Below the pieces are notes generated by a model. It was not told the DNA's origin. It saw only the letters and a list, made by a program, of their open reading frames with translations, and searched no databases. Of a stretch of DNA of 60,429 bases, positions 29,250 through 37,709 are shown piece by piece (position 1 is the stretch's first letter; every line of letters starts with the position of its first letter). This DNA comes from an uncultured Prevotellaceae bacterium (GTDB lineage: Bacteria > Bacteroidota > Bacteroidia > Bacteroidales > Bacteroidaceae), in the NCBI GenBank assembly GCA_946617675.1, contig CAMOKH010000115.1:1-60429 (forward strand), written 5' to 3'. The position numbers and the translations under genes are program-made.

Positions 29250-31418
29250 TCAGTCCTGTTCTTGCAGAATCTTCATTTCCTCCTCCGTCAGTCCATATCC
29301 GCCTCTTTTGTTGAAAGTGTTCCTTTGCTCTTCTTCGGTGTTGTGGGCGTTGCTGACTGCTGGCTTGACAATATTATTGGTAACAGCATAGCCAGCGGCG
29401 GCATTCGAAATCTTGCTGTCTATGTCGGCGTCATGTTGGATATCAGCAGCTGTGTCAGCAAGACGGTGCTGCTTTTGCTGTTCTTTCTCAGCCTGCTTCA
29501 GGGCAGTTCCTGTACGTGTTATCTCCGTATTGTCAGTAGCGGCATTTTGCAATTTGGGTAATTCGGCTTCCAGACCAGTTACCAATTCGGCGTTTTCGTC
29601 AGCGGTACGTCTTAGGTCAGCGGCCACGTCGTTCATGCCGTCAACAGTGTCAACGCCGTATTCCGCCTTCACGCTGTTCCTGGTGTCAAGCAGCGTGTCA
29701 GTGGCATTGTCAAGCGATTTCTTTGTGCTCTGTACATCGACGTTGGCTGTAAACAGCTTTAGCTTTTCTGACGCTATCCTGCTCTGTATGTTTTTGTATT
29801 CTTTTGATTTCGGGTCTAACCTTGCTGCTTGTTCAGTCAGACGGTCTATGTCCCTCTGTATGTCATCCGATTTTAGCAGGGCTTTTGAGTATGCCTCAAT
29901 GGCATCGTCAGCATTCTTAGTGACCTTCTGCAGCTCTTCAGCAGCTTTTTGCGCTTCCTTGGCAGCATGCTCGCTTGCTTCGGCCTGCTTTCTTGCGATA
30001 TTGATGGCATCATTAGTGGGCTGAATAGCCTGTCCTGCTCCTTTTTGCGTAGCTTTGGCACTGTCGTTAGCTTTCTTGGCAGCTGCAGCAGTGTTATCGG
30101 CCGTGGTATATGGCTTTGATGCTTTAATAAGCTGTTCGAGGTCGGCTTTCTTCATCTTGGAGAGATCGCCATAGATTTCCGGGTTCTTCCTGATGACCGT
30201 GGCGATGAAGTCAGCATCGGTACCCTGAGCCAGCATTTTGTCCAGCTGCTTCTGCATACTTGGGTCAAGCGTGTTGCGGAAGGCATTGGTCAGCTGCTGG
30301 GTGTTCTTTGCACCTTTGGCTGTTCTGGCCATATCGACACCAGTGAAGCCCATCCCTATAGTTCCTCCGCCGATGTTAAGCAGTCCCGACGTGATGTCGC
30401 CTTCAGAGATGTAGCCGATGCCGTCAGCTATGGTAATCACATTGCTGGCTATATCGCCTGCCTTTCCAACCTTTGCTGCGACGTTAGCCACTTTCATGGC
30501 GTTGGCAGCCTTGGCAGCCAATGCAGCGGCGCGCGCTGCTTGGCTGGCTTCGGCTGCTGCCGCCACGGCTTGGGCACCCTTAGCTGCTGCCGCTGCTTTT
30601 GCTGCGTTAGCCACCAACGCACCTCCGCCACTTAAGACAGTGCCTGCGATGTTGGCTGCAAGCGGTAGGACAAGATGCCAGTTGACAGTGCCGTCGGTAT
30701 TAGTGAGCCTGATGGGCGTTGCGTCAAGTCCCTGTCCACAGTGTGTAATGGTGATAAAGCCCAGTCCCCAGCAGTTGCAAAGGCTTTTGTCTACCAGGAC
30801 GGGTTTCTTTCTGATCATTATCATTTCGCCCAGGATAGGCAACCACGGTGACGGCATCATGGTAGCCAGACAGGGCATGGGGGTGAGTACGAACGTGCCT
30901 GCGGCAATGGATGCAGCCAGCGTGGCGGCAGCGACAGCCGGGTTAAGAATGTTCCAGCAGGCCCCGAAGCCATCGAAGTTCAGGCCCGGCACGCAGTCGG
31001 TGACGACGGCGCAGCGGTTTTTGATGGTTGTGCCTATGGCCGAGCCTCTGAGGGGGTCCATGACATGGAGTTTGGAGCATACCGACCCCATGGCACACTG
31101 TACGATGGCGTTCTCCGTACACAGATTCATCGACCCTTGCAGGGCTGAGTGGAACCCATCCCTGGCGGGAAACATCGACTGGTCGACTCTGTTCAGGTGA
31201 GCCGTCGACTGTTTCTGAATCTTCTCGTAGTCAAAATTGTCGGTAAACAGCGAGCGGTTGGCCTCCTCGTGCGTACCCTGATAGTTGGCATCGTTATAGA
31301 GTCCAGTGTCGGACTTCCACCAGCCTTCTCCTATCATTTTGGCTACCGTCCCCACTTGTTCGCCAAAGCTCTGTTCTTGGGTGTTCCCTGTGTTGCCGCT
31401 TTTCGTACTGTCTGCCAT
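29250..31418 (-). CDS. PAAR-like (DUF4280-type) T6SS spike/cargo protein with coiled-coil C-terminus
   Basis: 722 residues. Residues ~95-245 form a PAAR-like domain: ENAIVQCAMGSVCSKLHV, IKNRCAVVTDCVPGLNF, MPCLATMMPSPWLP and LCNCWGLGFITITHCGQG, with Cys/His ligands typical of DUF4280 tips that cap VgrG. An Ala/Gly-rich hydrophobic region (~255-370) follows, which may insert into membranes. Residues ~430-640 are a long Ala/Lys/Glu coiled coil. The C-terminal ~60 residues match no toxin I know. It lies 22 bp downstream of vgrG, so it is likely loaded on that spike. It may be a structural tip, a toxin of unknown type or a carrier; no immunity gene is apparent next to it. Confidence 0.78.
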   Translation of the reverse strand: MADSTKSGNTGNTQEQSFGEQVGTVAKMIGEGWWKSDTGLYNDANYQGTHEEANRSLFTDNFDYEKIQKQSTAHLNRVDQSMFPARDGFHSALQGSMNLCTENAIVQCAMGSVCSKLHVMDPLRGSAIGTTIKNRCAVVTDCVPGLNFDGFGACWNILNPAVAAATLAASIAAGTFVLTPMPCLATMMPSPWLPILGEMIMIRKKPVLVDKSLCNCWGLGFITITHCGQGLDATPIRLTNTDGTVNWHLVLPLAANIAGTVLSGGGALVANAAKAAAAAKGAQAVAAAAEASQAARAAALAAKAANAMKVANVAAKVGKAGDIASNVITIADGIGYISEGDITSGLLNIGGGTIGMGFTGVDMARTAKGAKNTQQLTNAFRNTLDPSMQKQLDKMLAQGTDADFIATVIRKNPEIYGDLSKMKKADLEQLIKASKPYTTADNTAAAAKKANDSAKATQKGAGQAIQPTNDAINIARKQAEASEHAAKEAQKAAEELQKVTKNADDAIEAYSKALLKSDDIQRDIDRLTEQAARLDPKSKEYKNIQSRIASEKLKLFTANVDVQSTKKSLDNATDTLLDTRNSVKAEYGVDTVDGMNDVAADLRRTADENAELVTGLEAELPKLQNAATDNTEITRTGTALKQAEKEQQKQHRLADTAADIQHDADIDSKISNAAAGYAVTNNIVKPAVSNAHNTEEEQRNTFNKRGGYGLTEEEMKILQEQD

Positions 31419-31440
31419 AATTACATATAAAAGTGGGGTG

Positions 31441-33549
31441 TCAGTTCATCAGGATGGTCATGGCTCCCATGTTTACGGTGCCCATGGCCGATATTGTCAT
31501 GTCGGTTGTAGCCTGCAGGAAGAGTTCGGCTCCAGCCGAGAGCGAGGCATTGCTGCCCGCCATCTCCAAGGATGAGCTGCCGTTGGTCAGTTTATAGTGT
31601 ACATTTGCCGTATGCAGCAGTTCCTTCGTCTTGATATCTATAAAATCGTCAACCTCTTCGGTCACCTGTTTGGTCTTCATCAGCATTTGCCCACTGGCCA
31701 GGTCGAGTTGGAACATAGCCGGTACTGAAGTGGGAGCTGGTGGTGCGCTGCACACTTGGTCTTCGTATGAGGACATGATTGGCTCTGGAGCTGGTATCTG
31801 GTAACTGGGTACCACTTCCATATGGAAACTTTGGCCAACGATGTTTGTCATACTTGATCCGGTCGTTATTTTGAAGTTTTGGCCCGCATTCATGGTGATG
31901 TCCTTTTCCGCATTCAGACTAATATTTCCAGAGGCTTGTATGCTGACAGAAGCACTGTCGGTGGACATGGTGATGGAGTACTTGTTTTTGTCCTTGTCGT
32001 AGATACGTATGTATCCTCCTTTTCCTTTGTCGTGAAACTCTATGGTGTGGCCGTTCTTGGTACGGATAGCCTTGACCTCGTTTTCGCCTGGCAACCACTT
32101 CACGTCAGGCGAGTCAACACCATTGAAATAGGTGCCCATGATATAAGGCCGTTCGGCATTGTCACCCTCAAAGCCAACCATCACCTCCTCGTCAATCTCA
32201 GGAATGAACAAGAATCCCTTGTCCTTGCCGCCGTAGGGCTGGGTGATGCGCAGCCAGGGCGTCATCATGCTCTCGTCCTGCTGCTTCTGCCAGTCGAACT
32301 GCACGCGGATGCGGCCGAGGGTCTCGGGGTCTTCGTTGTCCATGACGATGGCGCGGCTGGGCATGCACTTGGGGAACGTGTTGGGATTGTAGGTGGGCGG
32401 ATAGTCGCAGCCGGCGGGCAGGCCCTTGAAGGTGTTCTTGTAATGCTCTTCGACGTCAAACTCATGAATGAGTTCGGTGATGAGGATTTCGTCCTGCTGA
32501 ACGTCACTCTTGCTGTTGGAGTCGTCGCTGGTGATGTAGTTGTCTTTGATGACGAGCTTGCTGCCGAGTTTGAGGTTAGAGCAGTAGGTGACGCCCGTGT
32601 ACTCCAGCATCTGGGCACGGTTGCTGCGTGCCTGTGATTTCGCCGCAATGTCGAGCATCTTCTCCCGGCTGTCCTCACCGGCAATGCCGCCCATGTTGAG
32701 CTGTTCGAGTGTGGGCTTGACGAAGTTGTTGACAGAAGCTTCATAGACACTGTCGTTGAGCGTATTCATCTCTTTCTCCGACTCGTCCTTGCCCTCCTTG
32801 ACGGAACTGTCAAAGGCATGGTAAGAGCTGGCCACCTGCTTGAAATCCACATGGCGCATCTTCATCTTCACGCTGTATTCAGGCACGTCCTTGCTGGGAT
32901 AGCCTAAGACGACAGGCTCTGGTTCGCCGATCTGCCCAAAGAGCAGAATGGTGCCGTCGTTGAAGAACCACTCGCCGTAGCGGCGTGCCAGCCGCTTCAA
33001 GAAGTCGTAGTTGTTTTCGTTGTACTGCACGGTGTACTCAATCTCGTCGCTGTGGCGGGTTGCAACGATTGAGCCGAGGTTGGGCACTCCGTCGAGCACG
33101 TCCTGGACGATGTCCGTGAGGGTCTTCTTCTCATACGACTTACAGTTGGGGTGGTCCTGCAGCAGGGCATCCCACGTCTTAGCTTCGACATGCACCACGT
33201 ACTGGCTGCTGTCGCGGGTAGCGGATGCACCGGTGACAAGTCCGTCGAACTCGAGGTCGGCCACCTGTGCCCCCTGTGCCCACTTGGCTATCTCCGTCTC
33301 AATGGAGTCGGTCTGCAAGTTGAGTATCACGGGTTTGCCGATGATGTCGGCACAGACGGTGAACTGCGGTTCGCTGATGTCTTCCTCTGGATTTTTAACG
33401 AGGTCGAAGGTCAGCACGTTTGGCTCGTCAAGCCGCTGAACCAGCTTGAAGTTGTTCAAGTTATACTGCGCACCGCTGAGCTCAATCTTGAATTTTCTCG
33501 ACTGCGTGCCGTTGATGCTGAGTGTGAGGTTTTTTACGGATATTGACAT
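31441..33549 (-). CDS. tssI: T6SS spike protein VgrG
   Basis: 702 residues. The gp27-like part spans ~1-380 (SGAQYNLNNFKLVQRLDEPN, NNYDFLKRLARRYGEWFFND). The gp5-like OB domain is at ~390-480 (GRIRVQFDWQKQQDESMMTP, WLRITQPYGG, FLFIPEIDEEVMVGFEGDN). The C-terminal repetitive β-helix needle follows (NISLNAEKDITMNAGQNFKI). No extra effector domain is visible at the end. VgrG forms the trimeric spike capped by the PAAR-like protein encoded downstream. The gene is preceded by five TTCACTT-type heptamers just upstream of its start. Confidence 0.95.
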   Translation of the reverse strand: MSISVKNLTLSINGTQSRKFKIELSGAQYNLNNFKLVQRLDEPNVLTFDLVKNPEEDISEPQFTVCADIIGKPVILNLQTDSIETEIAKWAQGAQVADLEFDGLVTGASATRDSSQYVVHVEAKTWDALLQDHPNCKSYEKKTLTDIVQDVLDGVPNLGSIVATRHSDEIEYTVQYNENNYDFLKRLARRYGEWFFNDGTILLFGQIGEPEPVVLGYPSKDVPEYSVKMKMRHVDFKQVASSYHAFDSSVKEGKDESEKEMNTLNDSVYEASVNNFVKPTLEQLNMGGIAGEDSREKMLDIAAKSQARSNRAQMLEYTGVTYCSNLKLGSKLVIKDNYITSDDSNSKSDVQQDEILITELIHEFDVEEHYKNTFKGLPAGCDYPPTYNPNTFPKCMPSRAIVMDNEDPETLGRIRVQFDWQKQQDESMMTPWLRITQPYGGKDKGFLFIPEIDEEVMVGFEGDNAERPYIMGTYFNGVDSPDVKWLPGENEVKAIRTKNGHTIEFHDKGKGGYIRIYDKDKNKYSITMSTDSASVSIQASGNISLNAEKDITMNAGQNFKITTGSSMTNIVGQSFHMEVVPSYQIPAPEPIMSSYEDQVCSAPPAPTSVPAMFQLDLASGQMLMKTKQVTEEVDDFIDIKTKELLHTANVHYKLTNGSSSLEMAGSNASLSAGAELFLQATTDMTISAMGTVNMGAMTILMN

Positions 33550-33560
33550 AGGGCTACCAC

Positions 33561-33595
33561 TTCACTTTTCACTCTTCACTTTTCACTTTTCACTT
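33561..33595 (-). repeat. Heptamer repeat upstream of the vgrG start
   Basis: Five tandem units of TTCACTT (one is TTCACTC), AAGTGAA on the coding strand, begin 11 bp before the vgrG ATG. They fill the gap to the preceding tssD-fusion gene. Slippage here would shift the distance to the start codon. Confidence 0.8.
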
Positions 33596-33598
33596 CAT

Positions 33599-35212
33599 TC
33601 AGCTCCACTCGTTGTTGAACTCGGCAATGTCGTTGGAGCCAACCTGTATGATTTCGGCCGCGATGGTCACCTCGGTGTACATCAGCTTGCTGTCCTTGTC
33701 GTTGAAATAGTCCTGCAGTTTGACGCAGTAGGCGTTCTCGAAGGATACGGTCTTGTAGTTGCGCTTGTTGTTGCTCGAATAGACGACGAACTTGAAGAAT
33801 CCCGACTCTACCTCGGTCTTGCTGAACATCCACTTGTAGAAGAACACGTTGTCGTCGCTCAGCGATGGTGTCTTGAAGGTGATGTTGCCGCCCCGGGGCC
33901 TTGACGAGGGCTTGCCCGTGCTGTCCTGCGTTTGATGAAACTCGTATGTACACTCCACGACGGCGTACTTCTGTCCGCCCACCTTCACGTAGCCGTAGAA
34001 CGGGAAGTTATCGTCGCTTTCGGCAGGGCCGCTGCTCAGCGCGTTCATTATTGGTGCCTGTATCTTGTCGGCTGAGAGGGCCGACAGGTCGGGAACTTTG
34101 GGCTTCAGTCCCGACGTGATGTCGTTGCTCCAGTTGCCCAACGAGGCAACAGCCTCCGAAGGGTTGTCGGCCAGATTCTTCAGCGTCTCCTTGCCCTTGG
34201 CCTTAAGGTTGCCAAGTTTCTCTTTGGCGGCTTCTTTCAGGTCGTTGAGCACCTCCTTGGCTTTCTCCTTGCCTTTTTCCAGTATCTCTTTGCCCTTTTC
34301 CTTTACAGCCTCCTTGATTTTCTCCTTGCCCTCGTCGATGAGTTTCTTTCCCGTCTCCTTCAGTTTTTCGAGGGTTTTCTCCTTGAGCTGGTTCAGCTTG
34401 TCCTTAGCCTCGTCCTTCAGCTCATTCAGCTTCTCCTTAGCCTGGTTCTTCAGGTCGTCAAGTTTCTCCTTGGCCTGTTCTTTCAGGTTGTTAATCTCCT
34501 CTTTCGCCTCATTCTTCAGTTCGTTGAGGTCGTCCTTAACGTTGTCAATAGCCTGTTTGCCCTCCTCTATGAGGTTGTCTATCTCTTGCTTAGCCTCATC
34601 GATGGCGTCGTCGACCATTTCCTTCGCCTGGTCGTAGACTTCCTTGCCTTGTTGCTCCAGCTCGTTGGCTATCTTCTCTGCCTCTTGTCTGGCGTCGTTG
34701 CCTAACTGCTCGGCCTGGCCCTTGAACTGGTCGTAAGCAGCATCGACGTCAGGCATGGCGTCACCGATGATGTCGTCGAGTTGCTTCATGCCGTTGTCCA
34801 CAGCCTCCTTCAGCATCTGGTCGGCTCCTGCTGCAGCATTCTCGGCCATTTTCTCAAGACCGGAGACGGTATCGCCGATTTTCGACTTTGCCCCGTCAAT
34901 GGCACTTCCGGCCTGTTTGCCGGCTTCCTTCGCCATGTCAGTGGCAGCCTTTTCTATCTTGCTGCCCTCCTTCTTGGCTTCTTTGACGCCGGCTTCAACT
35001 TTCTTTTCCAGCTCGTTTGTCGCTTTTGAAACTTGGCTGCCTACCTTCTTCGTCGCATCGGCGACGGCACTGTCTAATTTCGTCTTTGTCTCGGCCACGG
35101 CACTGTCAATCTTGGCAGCTGCACCCTTTGCTTGTTTCGTGCCTTCGGCTGCCACTTTGCCTGCTGCGCTGGTAGCGCTGTCGACAATCGACTCGAACTC
35201 TGGAAATTTCAT
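33599..35212 (-). CDS. tssD: TssD/Hcp domain fused to a long N-terminal coiled coil
   Basis: 537 residues. Residues ~405-537 are a complete TssD/Hcp domain (FPFYGYVKVGGQKYAVVECT, RGGNITFKTPS, FFYKWMFSKTE), homologous to the separate TssD upstream (RGGKIHFKVKS, LLEWMCD). The first ~370 residues are highly charged and helical, with Lys/Glu-rich repeats such as AKEKLNELKDEAKDKLNQLK, preceded by an Ala-rich part. Extended Hcp proteins usually deliver a C-terminal toxin; here the extension is N-terminal and shows no catalytic signature. It could be a tube-end adaptor, a cargo carrier or an effector that works by membrane interaction. A hairpin between tssD and this gene suggests it is expressed at a lower level than tssD. 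Confidence 0.85.
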   Translation of the reverse strand: MKFPEFESIVDSATSAAGKVAAEGTKQAKGAAAKIDSAVAETKTKLDSAVADATKKVGSQVSKATNELEKKVEAGVKEAKKEGSKIEKAATDMAKEAGKQAGSAIDGAKSKIGDTVSGLEKMAENAAAGADQMLKEAVDNGMKQLDDIIGDAMPDVDAAYDQFKGQAEQLGNDARQEAEKIANELEQQGKEVYDQAKEMVDDAIDEAKQEIDNLIEEGKQAIDNVKDDLNELKNEAKEEINNLKEQAKEKLDDLKNQAKEKLNELKDEAKDKLNQLKEKTLEKLKETGKKLIDEGKEKIKEAVKEKGKEILEKGKEKAKEVLNDLKEAAKEKLGNLKAKGKETLKNLADNPSEAVASLGNWSNDITSGLKPKVPDLSALSADKIQAPIMNALSSGPAESDDNFPFYGYVKVGGQKYAVVECTYEFHQTQDSTGKPSSRPRGGNITFKTPSLSDDNVFFYKWMFSKTEVESGFFKFVVYSSNNKRNYKTVSFENAYCVKLQDYFNDKDSKLMYTEVTIAAEIIQVGSNDIAEFNNEWS

Positions 35213-35248
35213 GTTGCTTGCGGTTTTAGGTTTTAATGGGAAAAAGTA

Positions 35249-35284
35249 AGGTTTGAGACTTGAGCGGGGTCAAGCCTCAAACCT
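35249..35284 (-). terminator. Intra-operon hairpin after tssD (partial terminator/attenuator)
   Basis: AGGTTTGAG (35249-35257) pairs with CTCAAACCT (35276-35284). After one mismatch CTTGA (35259-35263) pairs with TCAAG (35270-35274) around a 6-nt loop. On the transcribed minus strand the stem lies 12 nt past the tssD stop and is followed by TTACTTTTT, so it looks like an intrinsic terminator. Since ~19 operon genes lie downstream, read-through must occur. Confidence 0.65.
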
Positions 35285-35296
35285 GTTGAAGGGTGA

Positions 35297-35704
35297 TTAG
35301 TTGTCAATCGTCCAGCGGTTGTTGTGGACGGCGTTGCCGATGGCAATCTCTTTGGCCGAGATGGTGAACTCCTCGAACTGCTGGACCTCGTTCTTGTTGT
35401 CATAGGTCTCAGCATACTCCACCATGTAGCCTTCCTTGAAGTCGAGGTGCTTCATTTCGCCACCCTGACGGTTGGGCCAGGAGATGGTGCCGCTCTTCGA
35501 CATGTAGGTGTCGCACATCCACTCGAGCAAGTCGGTGTTACCGTCGTCGTTCGACTTCACCTTGAAGTGAATCTTGCCGCCACGGGTGGTTCCTGTGGGC
35601 TGACCTTCGACGTCGGTCTGCTGGTTCAGTTCGTAACGAACGTACATAATCTCGCGCTCAGCGATGCCGTCGGCATTGAGCGTAACAACTCTTTGTGCTG
35701 CCAT
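35297..35704 (-). CDS. tssD: T6SS tube protein TssD (Hcp)
   Basis: 135 residues from the ATG at 35704 (MAAQRVVTLNADGIAEREIM); an upstream extension of the frame runs into the tssC intergenic region and is not used. Bacteroidetes-type Hcp pattern: IMYVRYELNQQTDVEGQPTG, TTRGGKIHFKVKS, LLEWMCDTYM, GYMVEYAETYD and FTISAKEIAIGN. It stacks as hexameric rings inside the TssBC sheath and is secreted. Its leader (CCAAAACAATTATGGC) nearly equals that of tssB, and a terminator-like hairpin follows, both fitting high expression of the most abundant subunit. Confidence 0.93.
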   Translation of the reverse strand: MAAQRVVTLNADGIAEREIMYVRYELNQQTDVEGQPTGTTRGGKIHFKVKSNDDGNTDLLEWMCDTYMSKSGTISWPNRQGGEMKHLDFKEGYMVEYAETYDNKNEVQQFEEFTISAKEIAIGNAVHNNRWTIDN

Positions 35705-35756
35705 AATTGTTTTGGTTTTTGGGTTAATAAATAATGTTATGAATGAAAGAAGCTTT

Positions 35757-37139
35757 TTACTGAACGTTCTGATCCCATTCAACACCAGCCGTACCATTGT
35801 GTCCTGTCAGTTCGATGAAGAAGTTCTTTGCGGCAAAGAAGGGCTTCAGCTCGACCTCGATCTTGATGTCCTTCGTCTTGGGGTCCTGGTTGATGCTCTT
35901 AAGGTTGTAGTTCTCGATGAGCTTGCCTGGGCCTTTGTAGTCACTCAGGAAGTCGTGGACGGCCTGCTGTAACTCGGCCTTGACGGCGGAGTTCCAGTTG
36001 ATGAAGGCCTCGTCGTTGAAGAAGTTCTGGAACACCTTGCCTATCCAGTCGAACGTGCGCACGATGGGGTACTCCTGCAGTCCGAGCGTGGCGCCGTTGT
36101 AGAGCGAGCGGTTCGAGAAAGCCATGGTGCGGCCCTCCTCCTCGACCATGGGAATGACGCCCTGGTCGATGAGTGCAGCTATCTCTGACTTGCGCAAGTC
36201 GAGGCGCGAGCCTTTGACGTTGCTCAGCGTACCGTACTTCTTGCCGGCACAGCCTTGAGCGATGACGGTCTCCTCGGTGTTGGTCATGCGGCCGGCCAGT
36301 GCTGCTGAGCCGGGAATGTAGAGGTCGTCGTCCTCGTCGGCGAGTTCTGACTTCTTGCGGCCCAGCAGGTAGTTGCAGGTCATGACGACGTTGGCCATCT
36401 TGGCCTCTTGACCCATCATGTTGGCGTCGTCGAGCTCGTCCTTCAGCATCTCGAAGCTCATGGAGTCCTTGAAGTCGGTAAGCATGATGACCTTGTTACG
36501 GTATGCAGTATCGGCCCACATACGGATAGTGTTGGCGTCGCCTAAGTAGCCGGGCACGATAAGCAAAGAGTAGTTGTTCTTCAGGCTCAGACGGTCGTAG
36601 TAGCGTTCCAGCTCGTCGCGGATGGCCAGAGTGTCTTCTGAGTCGTGGTACTCCAACTCTTCCTTGTTGACGTTCATCAGCGTCAGACAGTCAATCTTGC
36701 CCTGTCCGGCGTTGGCGAAGAATGAGTCGAGCGAGCGATAGGTTACCTCCAGTTTCTTAATCTCGTCGTGAATGCTGAAGAGGTTGTTCTTCAGGTTGGT
36801 CTCAGCCTTGTCGCGCTTGGCGGAACACTGCTCGATGATGCTCATGGGGTCAGTGCCTCCCTCGCTGAGTATGCTGACCCACAGTTCCAACTCATTCTTC
36901 AGCTTCTTGCGGGCCTCCTTGTAGGCGGAGTCCGAGAGGAAGATGTTCTTAACGGCCTTGCGGCGCGGGTCCATATTCTCTACGCCTTTGATGAGGCCTT
37001 TCACCATCTGGAAACCACCAAACTTGTTCAGACCGTCAAGGCTCTGCTGCAACAGCGCTGCGGGGTTTTCCACCTTTTCTCTCTCGCGCAGTTCTACGGG
37101 CTGGCCTTCTTCTTGTTTTTTCAGTTCTTCTGCTGCCAT
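35757..37139 (-). CDS. tssC: T6SS sheath large subunit TssC
   Basis: 460 residues. The TssC (VipB-type) region is recognisable: MDPRRKAVKNIFLSDSAYKE, LVIVPGYLGD-like LLIVPGYLGDANTIRMW, the ARMTNTEETVIAQGCAGKKY stretch, FSNRSLYNGATLGLQEYPIV and the C-terminal AKNFFIELTGHNGTAGVEWD. With TssB it forms the contractile sheath around TssD, later disassembled by ClpV. The start codon lies 15 bp from a nine-unit heptamer array that fills the gap to tssB. Confidence 0.92.
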   Translation of the reverse strand: MAAEELKKQEEGQPVELREREKVENPAALLQQSLDGLNKFGGFQMVKGLIKGVENMDPRRKAVKNIFLSDSAYKEARKKLKNELELWVSILSEGGTDPMSIIEQCSAKRDKAETNLKNNLFSIHDEIKKLEVTYRSLDSFFANAGQGKIDCLTLMNVNKEELEYHDSEDTLAIRDELERYYDRLSLKNNYSLLIVPGYLGDANTIRMWADTAYRNKVIMLTDFKDSMSFEMLKDELDDANMMGQEAKMANVVMTCNYLLGRKKSELADEDDDLYIPGSAALAGRMTNTEETVIAQGCAGKKYGTLSNVKGSRLDLRKSEIAALIDQGVIPMVEEEGRTMAFSNRSLYNGATLGLQEYPIVRTFDWIGKVFQNFFNDEAFINWNSAVKAELQQAVHDFLSDYKGPGKLIENYNLKSINQDPKTKDIKIEVELKPFFAAKNFFIELTGHNGTAGVEWDQNVQ

Positions 37140-37154
37140 AGTTTTCTGTTATTT

Positions 37155-37217
37155 CAATTCTCAATTCTCAATTCTCAATTCTCAATTGTCAATTCTCAAT
37201 TGTCAATTCTCAATTCT
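37155..37217 (-). repeat. Nine tandem heptamers between tssB and tssC
   Basis: Nine units of CAATTCT (two read CAATTGT) run from 37155 to 37217, AGAATTG on the coding strand. The last base overlaps the tssB stop codon. The array ends 15 bp before the tssC ATG. Such arrays are prone to slipped-strand changes in unit number. Confidence 0.92.
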
Positions 37218-37672
37218 TACTCCGCCTCTTCCAGTTCTGCAAGCAGGGCCTTCAGGGCGTCCTTCAGATTACCGCGTGCGGCCTCGTCTTTCAGGGCGTT
37301 GCGCAGACTCTTGTTCTTCTCCAACTGGCGGATGACCGAGTTGTAGGCGTCAATCTTGTCTTTAGCGGCACCTAACAGTGCGCTCTGGTCGATGAGCTGT
37401 TCGTCCTCGAAGTCTTTAATTGACTTGAAGTCGAAGTCCTCGTAGACAGCACCTCCCTCCTCATTCTCTAAGGCGATGCCCTTCTTGCTGGGCTGGAAAT
37501 GCTCGAACACATCCTTCATACTCTTTGCCTTGAAACCCTCGCGGTCTTCGTCGCTCTGGGGGGCTTCGTCGGTAAACTGGTCGGCATACAAGGCACGGTT
37601 CTGCGGGAACTCAATGATGCCGTCTTGTGCTTCTACATCGAGCACTTTACTGATAACGGTTTTTCTTGCCAT
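37217..37672 (-). CDS. tssB: T6SS sheath small subunit TssB
   Basis: 151 residues. Begins MARKTVISKVLDVEAQDGII, followed by SMKDVFEHFQPSKKGIALEN, DFDFKSIKDFEDEQLIDQSA and a C-terminal helical region (LRNALKDEAARGNLKDALKA). Family length and composition fit the Bacteroidetes TssB (VipA-type) partner of TssC. It lies between clpV and tssC on the same strand. The leader shares CCAAAACRATTATGGC with tssD. Confidence 0.85.
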   Translation of the reverse strand: MARKTVISKVLDVEAQDGIIEFPQNRALYADQFTDEAPQSDEDREGFKAKSMKDVFEHFQPSKKGIALENEEGGAVYEDFDFKSIKDFEDEQLIDQSALLGAAKDKIDAYNSVIRQLEKNKSLRNALKDEAARGNLKDALKALLAELEEAE

Positions 37673-37709
37673 AATCGTTTTGGTTTTGTTTATTGATAAA
37701 TATTAACTG

